Below, piece by piece: positions 7,342 to 16,017 of a DNA stretch of 41,783 bases. How positions within the stretch are numbered: position 1 is the first letter of the stretch; every line of letters starts with the position of its first letter. Source of the stretch: Flavobacterium pectinovorum (GTDB taxonomy: Bacteria; Bacteroidota; Bacteroidia; Flavobacteriales; Flavobacteriaceae); assembly GCF_006438875.1 (NCBI RefSeq), contig NZ_RCZH01000001.1:119279-161061 (forward strand), written 5' to 3'. Made by a program: the position numbers and the translations under genes. The notes under the pieces were generated by a model. It saw only the letters and a list, made by a program, of their open reading frames with translations, was not told the origin of the DNA and ran no database searches.

Positions 7342-7848
7342 TCAAAACTTCCTTGGATCGTTATCCGGATAGTGATCGGCGTCATCGTCTTTTTCTTCCT
7401 GAACATCATCTTCGACATATTCGTCTTCGTCGTCATCCTGGTCGATATCTTCTAAATCATCTTCGGTTTCATTAAAATCATCTTCCAGAGTGTCTGACGG
7501 ATTATCAAATTCATCGTTGACATCGCCAATATTTTTGCCGTTTAGATCCAATTCTTCCTGATATAAATCTTCGCTATCATGTTTTAAATCTTTTTTGGTA
7601 TGAAAATCATCATCTAAATCATCTTCTTCTGCAATTTGATCCGGATTTGGTTTGTTTGGATTGTAGCCATTTCTTATCGTATAGCCACGTTCTGCGATTT
7701 CTGATGTGTCATTATCGCTTTCTTTCATGTCATCGATATCATACAACTCCTCGTTCATAAGAGTGTTTCTGTCGGATTTATTTTGAGTTTGATTTCCGGG
7801 AACTTTATTTCCCTTAGTCGTGCTGTATTTGTTATCTGTAGTGTTCAT
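7342..7848 (-). CDS. Very acidic low-complexity protein
   Basis: The 168-residue product has a polar N-terminal third (NKVPGNQTQNKSDRN) and a C-terminal two thirds dominated by Asp and Glu (EDDLDDDF, DDLEDIDQDDDEDEY). It is probably intrinsically disordered with a strongly negative charge. No domain is recognisable. A second acidic gene lies just upstream at 8028-8342, and the two share a promoter region with an identical TACAAATCTA on the plus strand at matching spacing. Acidic disordered proteins can act as hydration, chaperone or nucleic-acid mimic factors, but nothing in the sequence decides between these. Confidence 0.75.
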   Translation of the reverse strand: MNTTDNKYSTTKGNKVPGNQTQNKSDRNTLMNEELYDIDDMKESDNDTSEIAERGYTIRNGYNPNKPNPDQIAEEDDLDDDFHTKKDLKHDSEDLYQEELDLNGKNIGDVNDEFDNPSDTLEDDFNETEDDLEDIDQDDDEDEYVEDDVQEEKDDDADHYPDNDPRKF

Positions 7849-7876
7849 GATATTTAATTTTAGTGATTCATATATA

Positions 7877-7914
7877 CAAATCTAATACTGAAAGCGGCAG
7901 ATTATATTATAGAA
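7877..7914 (-). promoter_or_regulatory. Shared-type promoter for the 168-residue acidic gene
   Basis: On the minus strand TTCTATAATA begins at 7914 and TAGATTTG, an exact TAnnTTTG box, begins 30 bases downstream at 7884. A further upstream TAAACA..CTGT block (about 7949-7939) matches the sibling promoter at 8373-8445 at 31 of about 39 positions. Confidence 0.6.
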
Positions 7915-8027
7915 TTATAAAACGTAATTGTATAATTAACAGCTGTTTAATTTTTAAGGCAACATTGTTGCATAAAAAAAGACCGCTAAATTAATAACAG
8001 TCTTTTGATGTTTTGTATTCTAAAATA

Positions 8028-8342
8028 TTAGTTATCATTTCTTTCTAAATCATCATCATCAAAATGATCTTCGTCTTCGATATGTTCTTCTTCGTCAAAA
8101 TCATCGGTTTCGATATGATTCTCCTCTTCGTGTTCTGTATTTTGAATGTAATCATCCTCATTTACGACTTGTTCCTCATTTGGAATATTTTCATTTCTGG
8201 TGATATTGTCACTTTTAAGAAGATTATCAATTGCCTGATCAATTAATAGGGCAGTGTCTACGTCTAAATGTCCCTTTTGATATTGTTTATGAAAAAAAAG
8301 TATCGCTTCCTGATAAATAGTATCTGTAGTATGTGATTTCAT
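8028..8342 (-). CDS. Acidic protein with helical N-terminus
   Basis: The 104-residue product starts with a folded-looking helical part (TIYQEAILFFHKQYQKGHLD, then TALLIDQAIDNLLK) and ends in a very acidic tail (DDFDEEEHIEDEDHFDDDD). The N-terminal half is unrelated to that of the acidic gene downstream, so the two share composition and promoter rather than clear ancestry. No domain is recognised. It is divergent from the DUF892 gene across 190 bases, which suggests joint control. Confidence 0.72.
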   Translation of the reverse strand: MKSHTTDTIYQEAILFFHKQYQKGHLDVDTALLIDQAIDNLLKSDNITRNENIPNEEQVVNEDDYIQNTEHEEENHIETDDFDEEEHIEDEDHFDDDDLERNDN

Positions 8343-8372
8343 TGTAATATGTTTTTTAAAATTTCGATACTA

Positions 8373-8410
8373 CAAATCTATCTTATGAAAGAAAAAAATC
8401 TCTTACAGAA
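8373..8410 (-). promoter_or_regulatory. Shared-type promoter for the 104-residue acidic gene
   Basis: On the minus strand TTCTGTAAGA begins at 8410 and TAGATTTG begins 30 bases downstream at 8380. The upstream element overlaps a GAATTC-centred palindrome, so a matching TTCTATAATG also reads on the plus strand towards the DUF892 gene. Confidence 0.6.
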
Positions 8411-8532
8411 TTCTATAATGTAGTTGCATAATATACAGGTGTTTAGAATGAAATTTTAATTTATAATGATATAACTTGTCTGATAATCAAGAAGGTAATT
8501 TTATAAAATATTAATCACATAAAATTATTACC

Positions 8533-9105
8533 ATGAAAACTACGGATAGTAAAAAAGCAACCACTTCGAAACAAGAAGTAAAAAAAGGAGTAACAAAACC
8601 AAAATCAGATGCAGCATCCGGATTAACCGAATTATTTGAAGATGGATTAAAAGACATCTACTGGGCTGAAAAGGCGCTGACCAAGGCAATACCTACAATG
8701 ACCAAAAACGCGACGTCAGAGGATCTAAAAGAGGCTTTAAACGCACATTTGATCGAAACCGAAGAACATGTAACACGATTAGAGAAAGTTTTTGAGCTGA
8801 TTGATCAAAAAGCTGTTGCTAAAAAATGTGATGCAATGGCAGGTTTAATCGAAGAAGGAAAGGGGATTATTGAAGAAACTGAAATTGGAGTTGTGCGTGA
8901 TGCAGGTATTATTGCTGCCGCTCAAAAAATAGAACACTATGAAATCGCTACTTACGGTACTTTAAGACAGTTTGCGGAAACTCTTGGCTTGGCCGAAGTT
9001 GCAACTTTACTGGAACAAACGCTCGAAGAAGAAAAAGGCGCTGATAAAAAACTGACGTTGATTGCTGTAGATGCAGTGAATCTTGAAGCTGCAGAAGCAG
9101 ATTAA
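8533..9105 (+). CDS. Ferritin-like DUF892 protein (YciE/YciF type)
   Basis: The 190-residue product has a Lys-rich, Ser/Thr-rich N-terminal extension of about 30 residues and then a four-helix DUF892 domain: GLTELFEDGLKDIYWAEKAL, the LNAHLIETEEHVTRLEKVF helix, VVRDAGIIAAAQKIEHYEIA and YGTLRQFAETLGLAEVATLL. The Glu and His residues in EE..H and KIEHYE are those expected to bind a di-metal centre in this ferritin-like family. Members such as E. coli YciE/YciF are induced by stress. It faces the acidic gene across a shared intergenic region and ends at a hairpin at 9125-9153. Confidence 0.92.
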   Translation: MKTTDSKKATTSKQEVKKGVTKPKSDAASGLTELFEDGLKDIYWAEKALTKAIPTMTKNATSEDLKEALNAHLIETEEHVTRLEKVFELIDQKAVAKKCDAMAGLIEEGKGIIEETEIGVVRDAGIIAAAQKIEHYEIATYGTLRQFAETLGLAEVATLLEQTLEEEKGADKKLTLIAVDAVNLEAAEAD

Positions 9106-9124
9106 TTAAAGAACAATCACTAAG

Positions 9125-9153
9125 AAAGTGCCGCTTTTAAGTGGCACTTTTTT
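9125..9153 (+). terminator. Terminator after the DUF892 gene
   Basis: AAAGTGCC (9125-9132) and GGCACTTT (9143-9150) pair with a short loop and are followed by a T-run, a standard intrinsic terminator. Confidence 0.88.
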
Positions 9154-9173
9154 GGTTATAAAAATTAAATAGT

Positions 9174-9905
9174 ATGCCAGAAGGTCCATCAATAGTGATT
9201 TTAAAAGAAGAAGTACAGCAATTTACCGGACAGAAAGTGATTTCAGTTTCGGGGAATAGCAGTGCAGATATTCATAGGCTTGAAGACAAAATTATTCAGG
9301 AATTTAAAACCTGGGGAAAGCATTTTTTAATTTGTTTTGAAGGTTTTACCGTCAAAATTCATATGCTCATGTTTGGAACTTATCGGGTTAATGAGCGAAA
9401 AGAAACAAAACCAAGAATGAGTCTGGTTTTTGAAAATGGCGAACTAAACTTCTACACTTGTTCTATTAAAATTCTGGAAGGCGATATTAATGCCCTTTAT
9501 GATTGGGAAGAAGATGTGATGAACGAAAAATGGAACGCTAAAAAAGCAAAACAAAACCTCAAAAAAATTCCGGACGAAATGATTTGTGATGCAGTTTTAG
9601 ATCAGAATATTTTTGCAGGAGTAGGGAATATCATTAAAAATGAAGTTTTGTATCGTTGTCGAATTCATCCCGAATCTCTGGTTGGTAAAATTCCGCCTAA
9701 AGATCTGAAACAAATTATCGATGAATGTTCGATTTACAGTTTTGAATTTTTGGATTGGAAGAAAAACTACGAATTAAAAAAACATTGGCTCGCATATACA
9801 AAACCAACCTGTTTGAGATGTAATCTTCCGATGATAAGAAAACATACAGGAAAGAGAAATCGCAGAAGTTTTTTCTGTACGAACTGTCAAAAATTACATA
9901 TATGA
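9174..9905 (+). CDS. Fpg/Nei-family DNA glycosylase (endonuclease VIII-like)
   Basis: The 243-residue product begins MPEGPSIVILK, giving the Pro nucleophile (residue 2) and Glu (residue 3) that do the glycosylase and beta-elimination steps. GKHFLICFEGF contains the expected Lys. The helix-two-turn-helix is at about 143-160 (LDQNIFAGVGNIIKNEVLY), and the zinc finger at the end has CLRC and CTNC with the Arg-containing RRSFFC loop. It should remove oxidised bases, and the MPEGP start favours a Nei rather than an Fpg (MPELPE) assignment. Its stop overlaps the next gene by four bases (ATGA), so the pair is translated together. Confidence 0.93.
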   Translation: MPEGPSIVILKEEVQQFTGQKVISVSGNSSADIHRLEDKIIQEFKTWGKHFLICFEGFTVKIHMLMFGTYRVNERKETKPRMSLVFENGELNFYTCSIKILEGDINALYDWEEDVMNEKWNAKKAKQNLKKIPDEMICDAVLDQNIFAGVGNIIKNEVLYRCRIHPESLVGKIPPKDLKQIIDECSIYSFEFLDWKKNYELKKHWLAYTKPTCLRCNLPMIRKHTGKRNRRSFFCTNCQKLHI

Positions 9906-10615
9906 AAAATAAAGTTTTAATAGGATGCTCAAGCTACAATAACAGGTTTTGGAAGGGAATTTTCTATCCTGACACTTTGTCTGGTTCTAGGTTCTTTGAG
10001 TTTTATTGCCAGTGCTTTAACACGTATGAGTTCAATGGAAGCTTTTATAAGTTTCCGACAGTAAAAATATTTGAAAACTGGTATAAAAAAGCACCTGAAA
10101 ATTTTATTTTTTCTGTAAAAGCACCAAAAGAAATCACTCATATTAGAAAATTTACGGACTGCGAAATGCTAATTTCAGAATTTTATAAAGTTTGTGAAAC
10201 AGGCTTAAAAGAGAAATTAGGATGCGTTTTATTTCAGCTTCCGCCGAGTTATCAGTTTAGTACTGAAAAACTCCACCAGATTATTAGCAATTTGGACTTA
10301 AGGTTTAAAAATGTAGTCGAATTTCGCCATGAAAGTTGGTGGAATCAAGAAGTTTGGGATGCTTTTAGAGAAAATAATATCACGTTTTGCAGCGTAAGTC
10401 ATCCGCAATTACCGGAAACAATTTTCAAAGATTTTCCACTGATTTATATCCGGCTTCACGGAAAACCAAAGATGTTTTATTCTAGTTATTCACTTGAAGA
10501 ATTACTTTATATAAAGAATGAAACTACTTTAAAATCAGCATTTATATATTTTAATAATACAGCAAGTGAAGCAGGTATTATGAATGCTTTAGAACTAAAG
10601 AAAATGTTAGGTTAA
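9902..10615 (+). CDS. DUF72 family protein
   Basis: The 237-residue product starts by overlapping the stop of the glycosylase gene in ATGA. It has the hallmark DUF72 opening (IGCSSYNNRFWKGIFYP), the NTYEFNGSFYKFPT block, the NFIFSVKAPKEITH strand, the VEFRHESWW motif with a conserved His-Glu, and the IYIRLHGKP and FIYFNNT ends, all in the order of this TIM-barrel-like family. The biochemical role of DUF72 is not settled. Coupling to a base-excision glycosylase suggests a nucleic-acid or stress link here. Confidence 0.92.
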   Translation: MKNKVLIGCSSYNNRFWKGIFYPDTLSGSRFFEFYCQCFNTYEFNGSFYKFPTVKIFENWYKKAPENFIFSVKAPKEITHIRKFTDCEMLISEFYKVCETGLKEKLGCVLFQLPPSYQFSTEKLHQIISNLDLRFKNVVEFRHESWWNQEVWDAFRENNITFCSVSHPQLPETIFKDFPLIYIRLHGKPKMFYSSYSLEELLYIKNETTLKSAFIYFNNTASEAGIMNALELKKMLG

Positions 10616-10648
10616 TGTTCAGACTTTGTTATAGTTTGATATAATTTT

Positions 10649-10774
10649 GTCATTTCGACGGAGGAGAAATCACACACGTAATTCGACAAAGATTGGCGAT
10701 TTTCTTTGCGGAGTTTCTGGTGTGATTTATTTTGTCTGTTCGCTATCGTTCGGGTTTCCTTTCGTCGAATTTAC
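10649..10774. repeat. Palindromic element TCATTTCGACG, copy 1
   Basis: The element starts GTCATTTCGACGG and ends TTCGTCGAATTTAC, with inner arms GAAATCACAC and GTGTGATT around GCGGAGTTTCTGG. A related copy lies at 11174-11280 and a cleaner one at 35823-35942. A chance open frame of 65 codons crosses it, but its residues follow the repeat and it is not a gene. Confidence 0.72.
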
Positions 10775-10811
10775 AACTTTGGGGTTACTTTATTTATTTG
10801 CGGATCGTTCT

Positions 10812-10842
10812 AAACCCGACAGGTTTGAAACCTGTCGGGTTT
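10812..10842. repeat. Perfect 15-base inverted repeat
   Basis: AAACCCGACAGGTTT and AAACCTGTCGGGTTT are exact complements separated by one base, so the transcript would form a strong hairpin. It is a common Flavobacterium intergenic palindrome and is not followed by a clear T-run. Confidence 0.8.
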
Positions 10843-10882
10843 GACAATATTGGGTTTACATTGCGTTTCAAGGCATTGATCC

Positions 10883-11153
10883 CAATGTCATTAAGTTAGG
10901 AAAAAATCCGATGAAACAATTTGTTTTTGTTCCATCGGAACATTTCATTGGTAGCCCAATAAATACGGTATTTTTTTACGTTCCGTAGGAACGTGTGATT
11001 TTATAAATAATAATTGGTAAAAACAGATACAGATTACGTTTACAATTTCTCAAACGTCCCAATGGGACGATGTTTCTCTCGATATATTTTTTTTTCTACC
11101 GATGAGATGTTCCGATGGAACAAAATCTAAAATATCTTAACTTAATGACATTG
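10883..11153. repeat. Composite element bounded by inverted 18-mers
   Basis: An 18-mer related to CAATGTCATTAAGTTAAG lies at 10883-10900 and its reverse complement at 11136-11153, with GATCCC and GGGcttcggGATC as outer flanks. Between them sits the TIR-bounded unit copy 2 (10928-11122), in the reverse orientation to copy 1. The inner modules GTTCCGTAGGAAC and GTCCCAATGGGAC are further palindromes of the form GTYCC-NNN-GGRAC. Confidence 0.78.
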
Positions 11154-11173
11154 GGCTTCGGGATCAATCCGTC

Positions 11174-11280
11174 CATCACAAAGAAATTAGACAAAGATTG
11201 AAGATATTATGTGCGGAGTTTCTGGTGTGATTTACTTCGTCTGTTCGCTATCGCTCCGGTTTCCTTCGTCGAAATTGACA
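11174..11280. repeat. Palindromic element TCATTTCGACG, copy 2 (left end lost)
   Basis: ATCACAAAG to CGTCGAAATTGACA repeats the right half of copy 1, including GCGGAGTTTCTGGTGTGATT and TGTTCGCTATCG, but lacks the TCATTTCGACG start. Together with copy 1 it flanks the composite at 10883-11153. The remaining stretch to 11408 holds degenerate CGCAAAG/CTTTGCG arms (11308-11378) and no gene. Confidence 0.65.
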
Positions 11281-11408
11281 AGTTTGTGGTTTATTTATAT
11301 AAAAAAAACGCAAAGCACGCAAGATGATTAAACTCTGCGCACTTTGCGAAAATCTTTGTGAACTGTGTGGTAAAATACTCAGCAGTAAAAACACTCTGCG
11401 TGTAAGCC

Positions 11409-11915
11409 CTAATTTTGAAGATTCAAATTTCCTTCAATTCCGTCATCCATGGTTTTACCACTTACCAGAGCAACGGCCATTTTTGCAATAGCAGTCATTT
11501 TTCCGTTTTTATTATTCCAGTAATAACCGTCTTCCGGAACTACTTTTATAACACTCAAATTAGGATCGTCTTCGCCTCCGGGCATCCAAACCTTAACGAT
11601 TGGACTGTATAATTCTTTGATGATTTCGGGATCATACGAAATACTTGCCGTTCCGTGAAGCGTCAGGAATTTATCGTGTGGCTCCGAAAAGAAAATTTCG
11701 ACTGTAGGATTCAACGTAATTTCAGCGTTTTGACTACTGTTTCGGTCTGATAAAAACCACAGTTGTCCCAGATCATCAATTTTCTGAACAGACATTGGGC
11801 GCGAAAGCAATCTGAATTCGTTGTAAGTACAAAACATACATGTTTTTATATTTTCTGCCAGATCTTTTATTTTATCGACAGCAAATTCGTTTGTAAGGTC
11901 TTTATGATCTCCCAT
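11409..11915 (-). CDS. FMN-binding split-barrel protein (pyridoxamine 5'-phosphate oxidase family)
   Basis: The 168-residue product has the general-stress-protein-26 pattern: an N-terminal helix, CMFCTYNEFRLLSRPMSVQK (flavin contact strand), GQLWFLSDRNSSQNAEI, VEIFFSEPHDKFLTLHGTAS, and YSPIVKVWMPGGEDDPNL. These proteins form FMN-binding split barrels, often dimers; many have no known substrate. The length of about 165 residues is normal. No TAnnTTTG box is visible upstream, so its promoter is unclear. It fits the stress block next door but does not share the promoter layout of the six genes. Confidence 0.9.
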   Translation of the reverse strand: MGDHKDLTNEFAVDKIKDLAENIKTCMFCTYNEFRLLSRPMSVQKIDDLGQLWFLSDRNSSQNAEITLNPTVEIFFSEPHDKFLTLHGTASISYDPEIIKELYSPIVKVWMPGGEDDPNLSVIKVVPEDGYYWNNKNGKMTAIAKMAVALVSGKTMDDGIEGNLNLQN

Positions 11916-12123
11916 GACTTTATATTTTTAGTTAGTTAATTGCTAAAATGAACTTCTTAAATACCTCATTTTTTGAGTGGTATAAGGATCTGGTTCATTA
12001 AAAACTTAAGAATAGTAAAGTTGGTTTATTTATCTTTTTTCGGGTTATAGAATTTGATTTAAAACTTATTAGATTTCAATTAAAAATCTCATTTGTCAGA
12101 AAATAAAAACGAAATATTTTAAC

Positions 12124-12131
12124 TATATTTG
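12124..12131 (+). promoter_or_regulatory. TAnnTTTG box before the response regulator
   Basis: TATATTTG lies 33 bases before the ATG at 12165 and matches TAnnTTTG exactly. A TTTG lies at 12092-12095, further upstream than the usual -33 position. Confidence 0.45.
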
Positions 12132-12164
12132 GAGAATATTACAACCCTTTTTATATAATACCAC

Positions 12165-12599
12165 ATGAGTGAATTTACTATTTTTTATACTGATGATGAT
12201 GAAGACGATTTGAGCATTTTTGCAGATGCAATCGAGTCATTACCGAAAAAAATAAAGCTTCAGACCTATACTGGAGGAGAAAAGCTATTAAACGCTATTT
12301 ACAATCCGCCGCCAACGCCTCATGTTGTCTTTTTGGATTTGAATATGCCGGGGAAAAATGGATTTGATGTGCTGACAGAACTTAGGAATTCTGAAGAAAA
12401 AAATGAAATCCCTGTTATTATTTTCTCGACTTCAAATGAACCGGGTATTATCGAAAGATGCCGAAATTTAGGCGCCAGTTATTTCATTACAAAGCCTATT
12501 TTGATGAAAGATATTGTAAGCTCAATCCAGCATGCAATTGAAATCGATTGGAAGAAATTCGATCCAAGCGAAAAAGAATTTGTTTATAAATCATCATAA
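12165..12599 (+). CDS. Single-domain response regulator (Rcp1/CheY-like)
   Basis: The 144-residue product is a lone receiver domain with the acidic pocket TDDDEDD (10-15), phosphoacceptor Asp58 in VVFLDLNMPGKNGFD, the Ser/Thr in IIFSTS and Lys in YFITKP. There is no output domain, so it must act by protein contact or phosphotransfer. Its 3' end overlaps the 3' end of the convergent kinase gene by 16 bases. Regulators of this Rcp1-type form (long loop before the phosphorylation site) commonly pair with PAS-rich kinases. The likely partner is the kinase tail-to-tail with it, which is inference from position. Confidence 0.92.
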   Translation: MSEFTIFYTDDDEDDLSIFADAIESLPKKIKLQTYTGGEKLLNAIYNPPPTPHVVFLDLNMPGKNGFDVLTELRNSEEKNEIPVIIFSTSNEPGIIERCRNLGASYFITKPILMKDIVSSIQHAIEIDWKKFDPSEKEFVYKSS

Positions 12600-15500
12600 A
12601 TAAGCTGCTGCAATTCAGGAATGTAGATATCAAAAGTGGCACCTTTGTCTTTTTCGCCGCTTGCTGTTATAATTCCTTTATGGTTTTCGACGATTTTTTT
12701 TACAATAGCAAGACCAATTCCGGTTCCTGCAAACTCGCTTTCAGTGTTTAAACGTTGAAAAACATCAAAGATACGTTCCTTGTATTCTGCATCAAAACCA
12801 ATTCCGTTATCAGAAATTTGAAGATGGTAATAAATCTTATTCGGAAAGTCAACAAGCTGTTTTATGCTATTTCCTTTGATTTTCCCGCTTTTAATTTCTA
12901 TAATTGGCACAATGTCCTTTCGAGAGAATTTTAACGCGTTACCGACTAAATTATGCAATAATTGTCTAAACTGAAACGGAATTACAGTTACTTCTCCCAA
13001 AGGATAAAAATTAACCTGAGCATTTTTTTCCTCAATACGCTCTGAAAAATCACTTTTTATTTCCTCGGCAATATCGTCAAGATTCGTATTCACAAAAATG
13101 CGTTCTGCCGAATTTGTTCTGGAATACGTAAGCAAATCCTGAATTAAAGTCTGCATTCTTTTTGCTGCTAATTCAATTCGGCTTAAGTAAGTTTTGGCAT
13201 TCGCCGAAATATTTTGCTCATCTAAATCGGCCAGACGACTGGCAAAAGTTTGAATTTTTCTAAGAGGTTCCTGTAAATCATGACTCGAGATATAAGCAAA
13301 AGACTGAAGTTCAATATTCATGTTAATCAGATCTTTATTCTTAAGTTCCAGTTGCGCTGTACGTTCATGAACTTCTTTTTCTAATTCATTTGCAAAATCT
13401 TTTTGATCCTGAATATCAGTACTTGTACCAACCCACATTTGAATCTTTCCTTCAGTATCTTTTTGCGCAATGGCACGGCTCAGTTGCCATCTGTATTCGC
13501 CATCAGAGCGACGAAAACGGTGTTGGTATAAAAAATCATTTCCAGTTTTTATGGATTCCATCCAGGCATTTATATTTTCTTCGCGATCATCAGGATGAAC
13601 AATTTGAAGCCAGCCATATTTATCAATTTCGCTTTTATCAAGACCGGAAAAACTATAAAGAGACTGATTAAAATAATTCAGATTTCCAAGCGCATCGCCC
13701 GTCCACACAAATTGTGGCATAGAATCGGCCAAAAGCCTAAATTTTTTCTCGCTTTTCATCAAAATTTCCCTGCCTTCTTTTTCATCCGTAATGTCCATCA
13801 CAGTCCCAATCATTTTGACAGGCTCTTTATTTTCATCAAAAAATATTTTGCCATGAGCCCTTATCCACGAGGTAGAATCATCAGGCTTAATGATGCGGCA
13901 TTCATATTTATAAATACTTGATTGAAGAGCTATTGTATATGCTTTTTCTAAAATAGGCAGGTCCTCAGGATAGATTTGACTTACAATTTGCGGACGCGTA
14001 ACTTTTACGGTTTTGTCCAATCCAAAAACGCCGGGTAAGTTCTCAGAGTATATTAATTTCTGATTTGGAACGTTCAGATCCCAAGTCGCGATTTCGGCAA
14101 TTTCGGCTGCAAGACGCGCTCTTTGCTCTGCATTTTCAACTTTCTTACGTGCCTTAACTTTATCTGTAACATCATTTACAGTAACCATAACGCCGGATAT
14201 TTTACCTTCTTTTTCAAACAAAGGCGTGTATTGATAATCGAGATAAAACTTTTGCAGTTTGCCTTTGATAGCAACATAAGCAATCCCTTCTTTCTCCTTA
14301 ACAATATTTCCTTTTGATAAAACTTCATTAAGCAGTTGTGGATATTTTTGCCCTAATAATTCGGGAAAAACTTCCAAAATAGGTTTACCAATAGTTTCGC
14401 TTTCCTTTTTTTGCCAGATGGTTTTCATCATCGTATTGTTTGCCAATTCAATTCTATGATCTTTACCCCTAAAAATTGCCATAGCAATGGGCGAATCCAT
14501 TACCAATTTTCTAAAAGCAGTTTCGCTTTCTGTCAAAAGATATTTTGCTTTTACAGCTTCTGTAACTTCATGCGAAACAATTATAACGCCGGATATCGTG
14601 CCATCTTCTTCCCTTAAGGGATGAAAAACCAGGTTAAAATAGCAATTTTCCTGTCGGCCATAACGGTTTAAAGTAACCGATAGTTCATCAGTATAATACG
14701 GAATTCCATCTTGGTAAACCTTTGATAGCAAGGGATAAACAGTGTCTTTGGCTTCAGGAACCGATGTAAAAACGGACTTATCTAAAACTTCTTCTTCCGT
14801 TTTATCGATAATTTGCAAGTAAGTTGCATTAGCCATTTCTACTATTAAATCTGGACCTTTTAGAATCGCAATTCCCAGTGGAAGCTGTTTTACAGTATCC
14901 CTAAATCGTTTCTCGCTTTCCTCTACAGCATAACGTGAAAGCACTTGAAGCGTGACATCATTTGCGATTGCAACAATGCCGGAAATTGTTCCGTCCGGCT
15001 CTTTCAAAGCTTCATAAACGACATTGATAAATGTATTTACGATTTTGCCCTTTCGGGTTAGTTTTACGGGAAGTTCATACGCCATGAATTTTTCACCGGT
15101 CGTATAAACGGATTTTACAATATCTTCAAGACCCTGACCTTTAACTTCCGGTAAGGCTTCAAAGATAGGTTTGTTGATTACGTCTTCTATTTTGCGCTCC
15201 CAGATTTCAAGCATCAATTCATTTGCGATTTCGACAATATAATCTTCGCCTCTAAAAATACACATTGCATTTGGCGTCTGAAGAATGTTGTTGAGATAGC
15301 GTTGATTACTGTTTTCTAATCTTTTTAGAATATTTACTTTGTCGGTAGTTTCATTGCAAATCACAAGTACTCCGCCAATTTTTCCTTCGTCATTATTTAC
15401 CGGACTATAACTAAAAGTCCAGTAAACATCCTCCATTTTTCCGTTTCTATATATAGGTAAAAGTTGGTCTTCATGCCAAGTAGCTTCACCTTGAGTGAGA

Positions 15501-15814
15501 ACCTGATCGATCAAAGGTTTTATAAAATCCCAAATTTCAGGCCAGAATTCAGCGCCTTTTTGTCCTAATATAGCAGGATGCTTTCCGTCATTTCCAAGAC
15601 TTGGACGATAAGCGTCATTATAAAAACAAATATGCTCTTCTCCCCAAAATAAAAACATCGGAAATTTTGAGTTCAAAAGAATTCCCAGAGTCGTACGCAA
15701 ACTTTGTGGCCACGTATCAACGCTTCCAACCGGAGTTTTACTCCAATCTTTAGCACGTGTTAATATACCCATTTCGCCTCCATTTGCCAGGAAATCATGA
15801 TTTTTTGTACTCAT
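12584..15814 (-). CDS. Soluble six-PAS sensor histidine kinase
   Basis: The 1076-residue product has no membrane segment. It opens with GGEMGILTRAKDWSKTPVG, a lead-in typical of this class. I read six PAS-type domains at roughly 35-165, 172-292, 302-425, 432-550, 560-680 and 690-805; the fifth and sixth are of the PAS_3 type (IYPEDLP, VHPDDRE), each with PAC-like ends. The kinase core follows: His845 in SSHDLQEPLRKI, the N box LLHNLVGNALKFS near 955, and DNGIGFD and GTGIGLAIVKKIVE in the G boxes. No receiver is attached, so the phosphate should pass to a separate regulator. It overlaps the neighbouring regulator gene tail to tail, and it is divergent from the 112-residue gene. Confidence 0.93.
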   Translation of the reverse strand: MSTKNHDFLANGGEMGILTRAKDWSKTPVGSVDTWPQSLRTTLGILLNSKFPMFLFWGEEHICFYNDAYRPSLGNDGKHPAILGQKGAEFWPEIWDFIKPLIDQVLTQGEATWHEDQLLPIYRNGKMEDVYWTFSYSPVNNDEGKIGGVLVICNETTDKVNILKRLENSNQRYLNNILQTPNAMCIFRGEDYIVEIANELMLEIWERKIEDVINKPIFEALPEVKGQGLEDIVKSVYTTGEKFMAYELPVKLTRKGKIVNTFINVVYEALKEPDGTISGIVAIANDVTLQVLSRYAVEESEKRFRDTVKQLPLGIAILKGPDLIVEMANATYLQIIDKTEEEVLDKSVFTSVPEAKDTVYPLLSKVYQDGIPYYTDELSVTLNRYGRQENCYFNLVFHPLREEDGTISGVIIVSHEVTEAVKAKYLLTESETAFRKLVMDSPIAMAIFRGKDHRIELANNTMMKTIWQKKESETIGKPILEVFPELLGQKYPQLLNEVLSKGNIVKEKEGIAYVAIKGKLQKFYLDYQYTPLFEKEGKISGVMVTVNDVTDKVKARKKVENAEQRARLAAEIAEIATWDLNVPNQKLIYSENLPGVFGLDKTVKVTRPQIVSQIYPEDLPILEKAYTIALQSSIYKYECRIIKPDDSTSWIRAHGKIFFDENKEPVKMIGTVMDITDEKEGREILMKSEKKFRLLADSMPQFVWTGDALGNLNYFNQSLYSFSGLDKSEIDKYGWLQIVHPDDREENINAWMESIKTGNDFLYQHRFRRSDGEYRWQLSRAIAQKDTEGKIQMWVGTSTDIQDQKDFANELEKEVHERTAQLELKNKDLINMNIELQSFAYISSHDLQEPLRKIQTFASRLADLDEQNISANAKTYLSRIELAAKRMQTLIQDLLTYSRTNSAERIFVNTNLDDIAEEIKSDFSERIEEKNAQVNFYPLGEVTVIPFQFRQLLHNLVGNALKFSRKDIVPIIEIKSGKIKGNSIKQLVDFPNKIYYHLQISDNGIGFDAEYKERIFDVFQRLNTESEFAGTGIGLAIVKKIVENHKGIITASGEKDKGATFDIYIPELQQLIYDDL

Positions 15815-15939
15815 TTACGGTTGTATTTTGATTTTTATAAAACGTTGTATCGTTCTAAGACATTAGATAATTGTTAAAATTAATAAAATATATTTATGGA
15901 TTTGGGTTGAATTTTTGAATGAGCTAATAAATAAATCTA

Positions 15940-15976
15940 TTGAGTTAATTTTATTTGTTTTCAATTATGAAATTTG
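15940..15976 (+). promoter_or_regulatory. Shared-type promoter for the 112-residue gene
   Basis: TTGAGTTAAT starts at 15940 and GAAATTTG starts at 15969, 29 bases downstream and 41 bases before the ATG. Both boxes and the gap match those before the DUF1328 gene at 6098-6134, although the spacer sequence differs. Confidence 0.58.
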
Positions 15977-16017
15977 AATAAACAATAGATTCAGGAAATC
16001 TTAAACGAAATAAAATC

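Noticed and set aside
7267..7455. 62-codon hydrophobic frame opposite the acidic gene
   Set aside because: Its hydrophobic residues are the complement of Asp/Glu codons of the acidic gene on the minus strand.
8064..8246. Hydrophobic frame opposite the second acidic gene
   Set aside because: Same mirror effect of Asp/Glu codons on the other strand.
10647..10844. 65-codon protein across the TCATTTCGACG repeat
   Set aside because: The frame is formed by repeat sequence and a palindrome; the residues have no protein character.
10883..11153. Complete insertion sequence
   Set aside because: Inverted ends are present but there is no transposase frame inside.
13390..13921. Frames antisense to the PAS kinase
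   Set aside because: They lie within PAS domains and lack recognisable features or start context.
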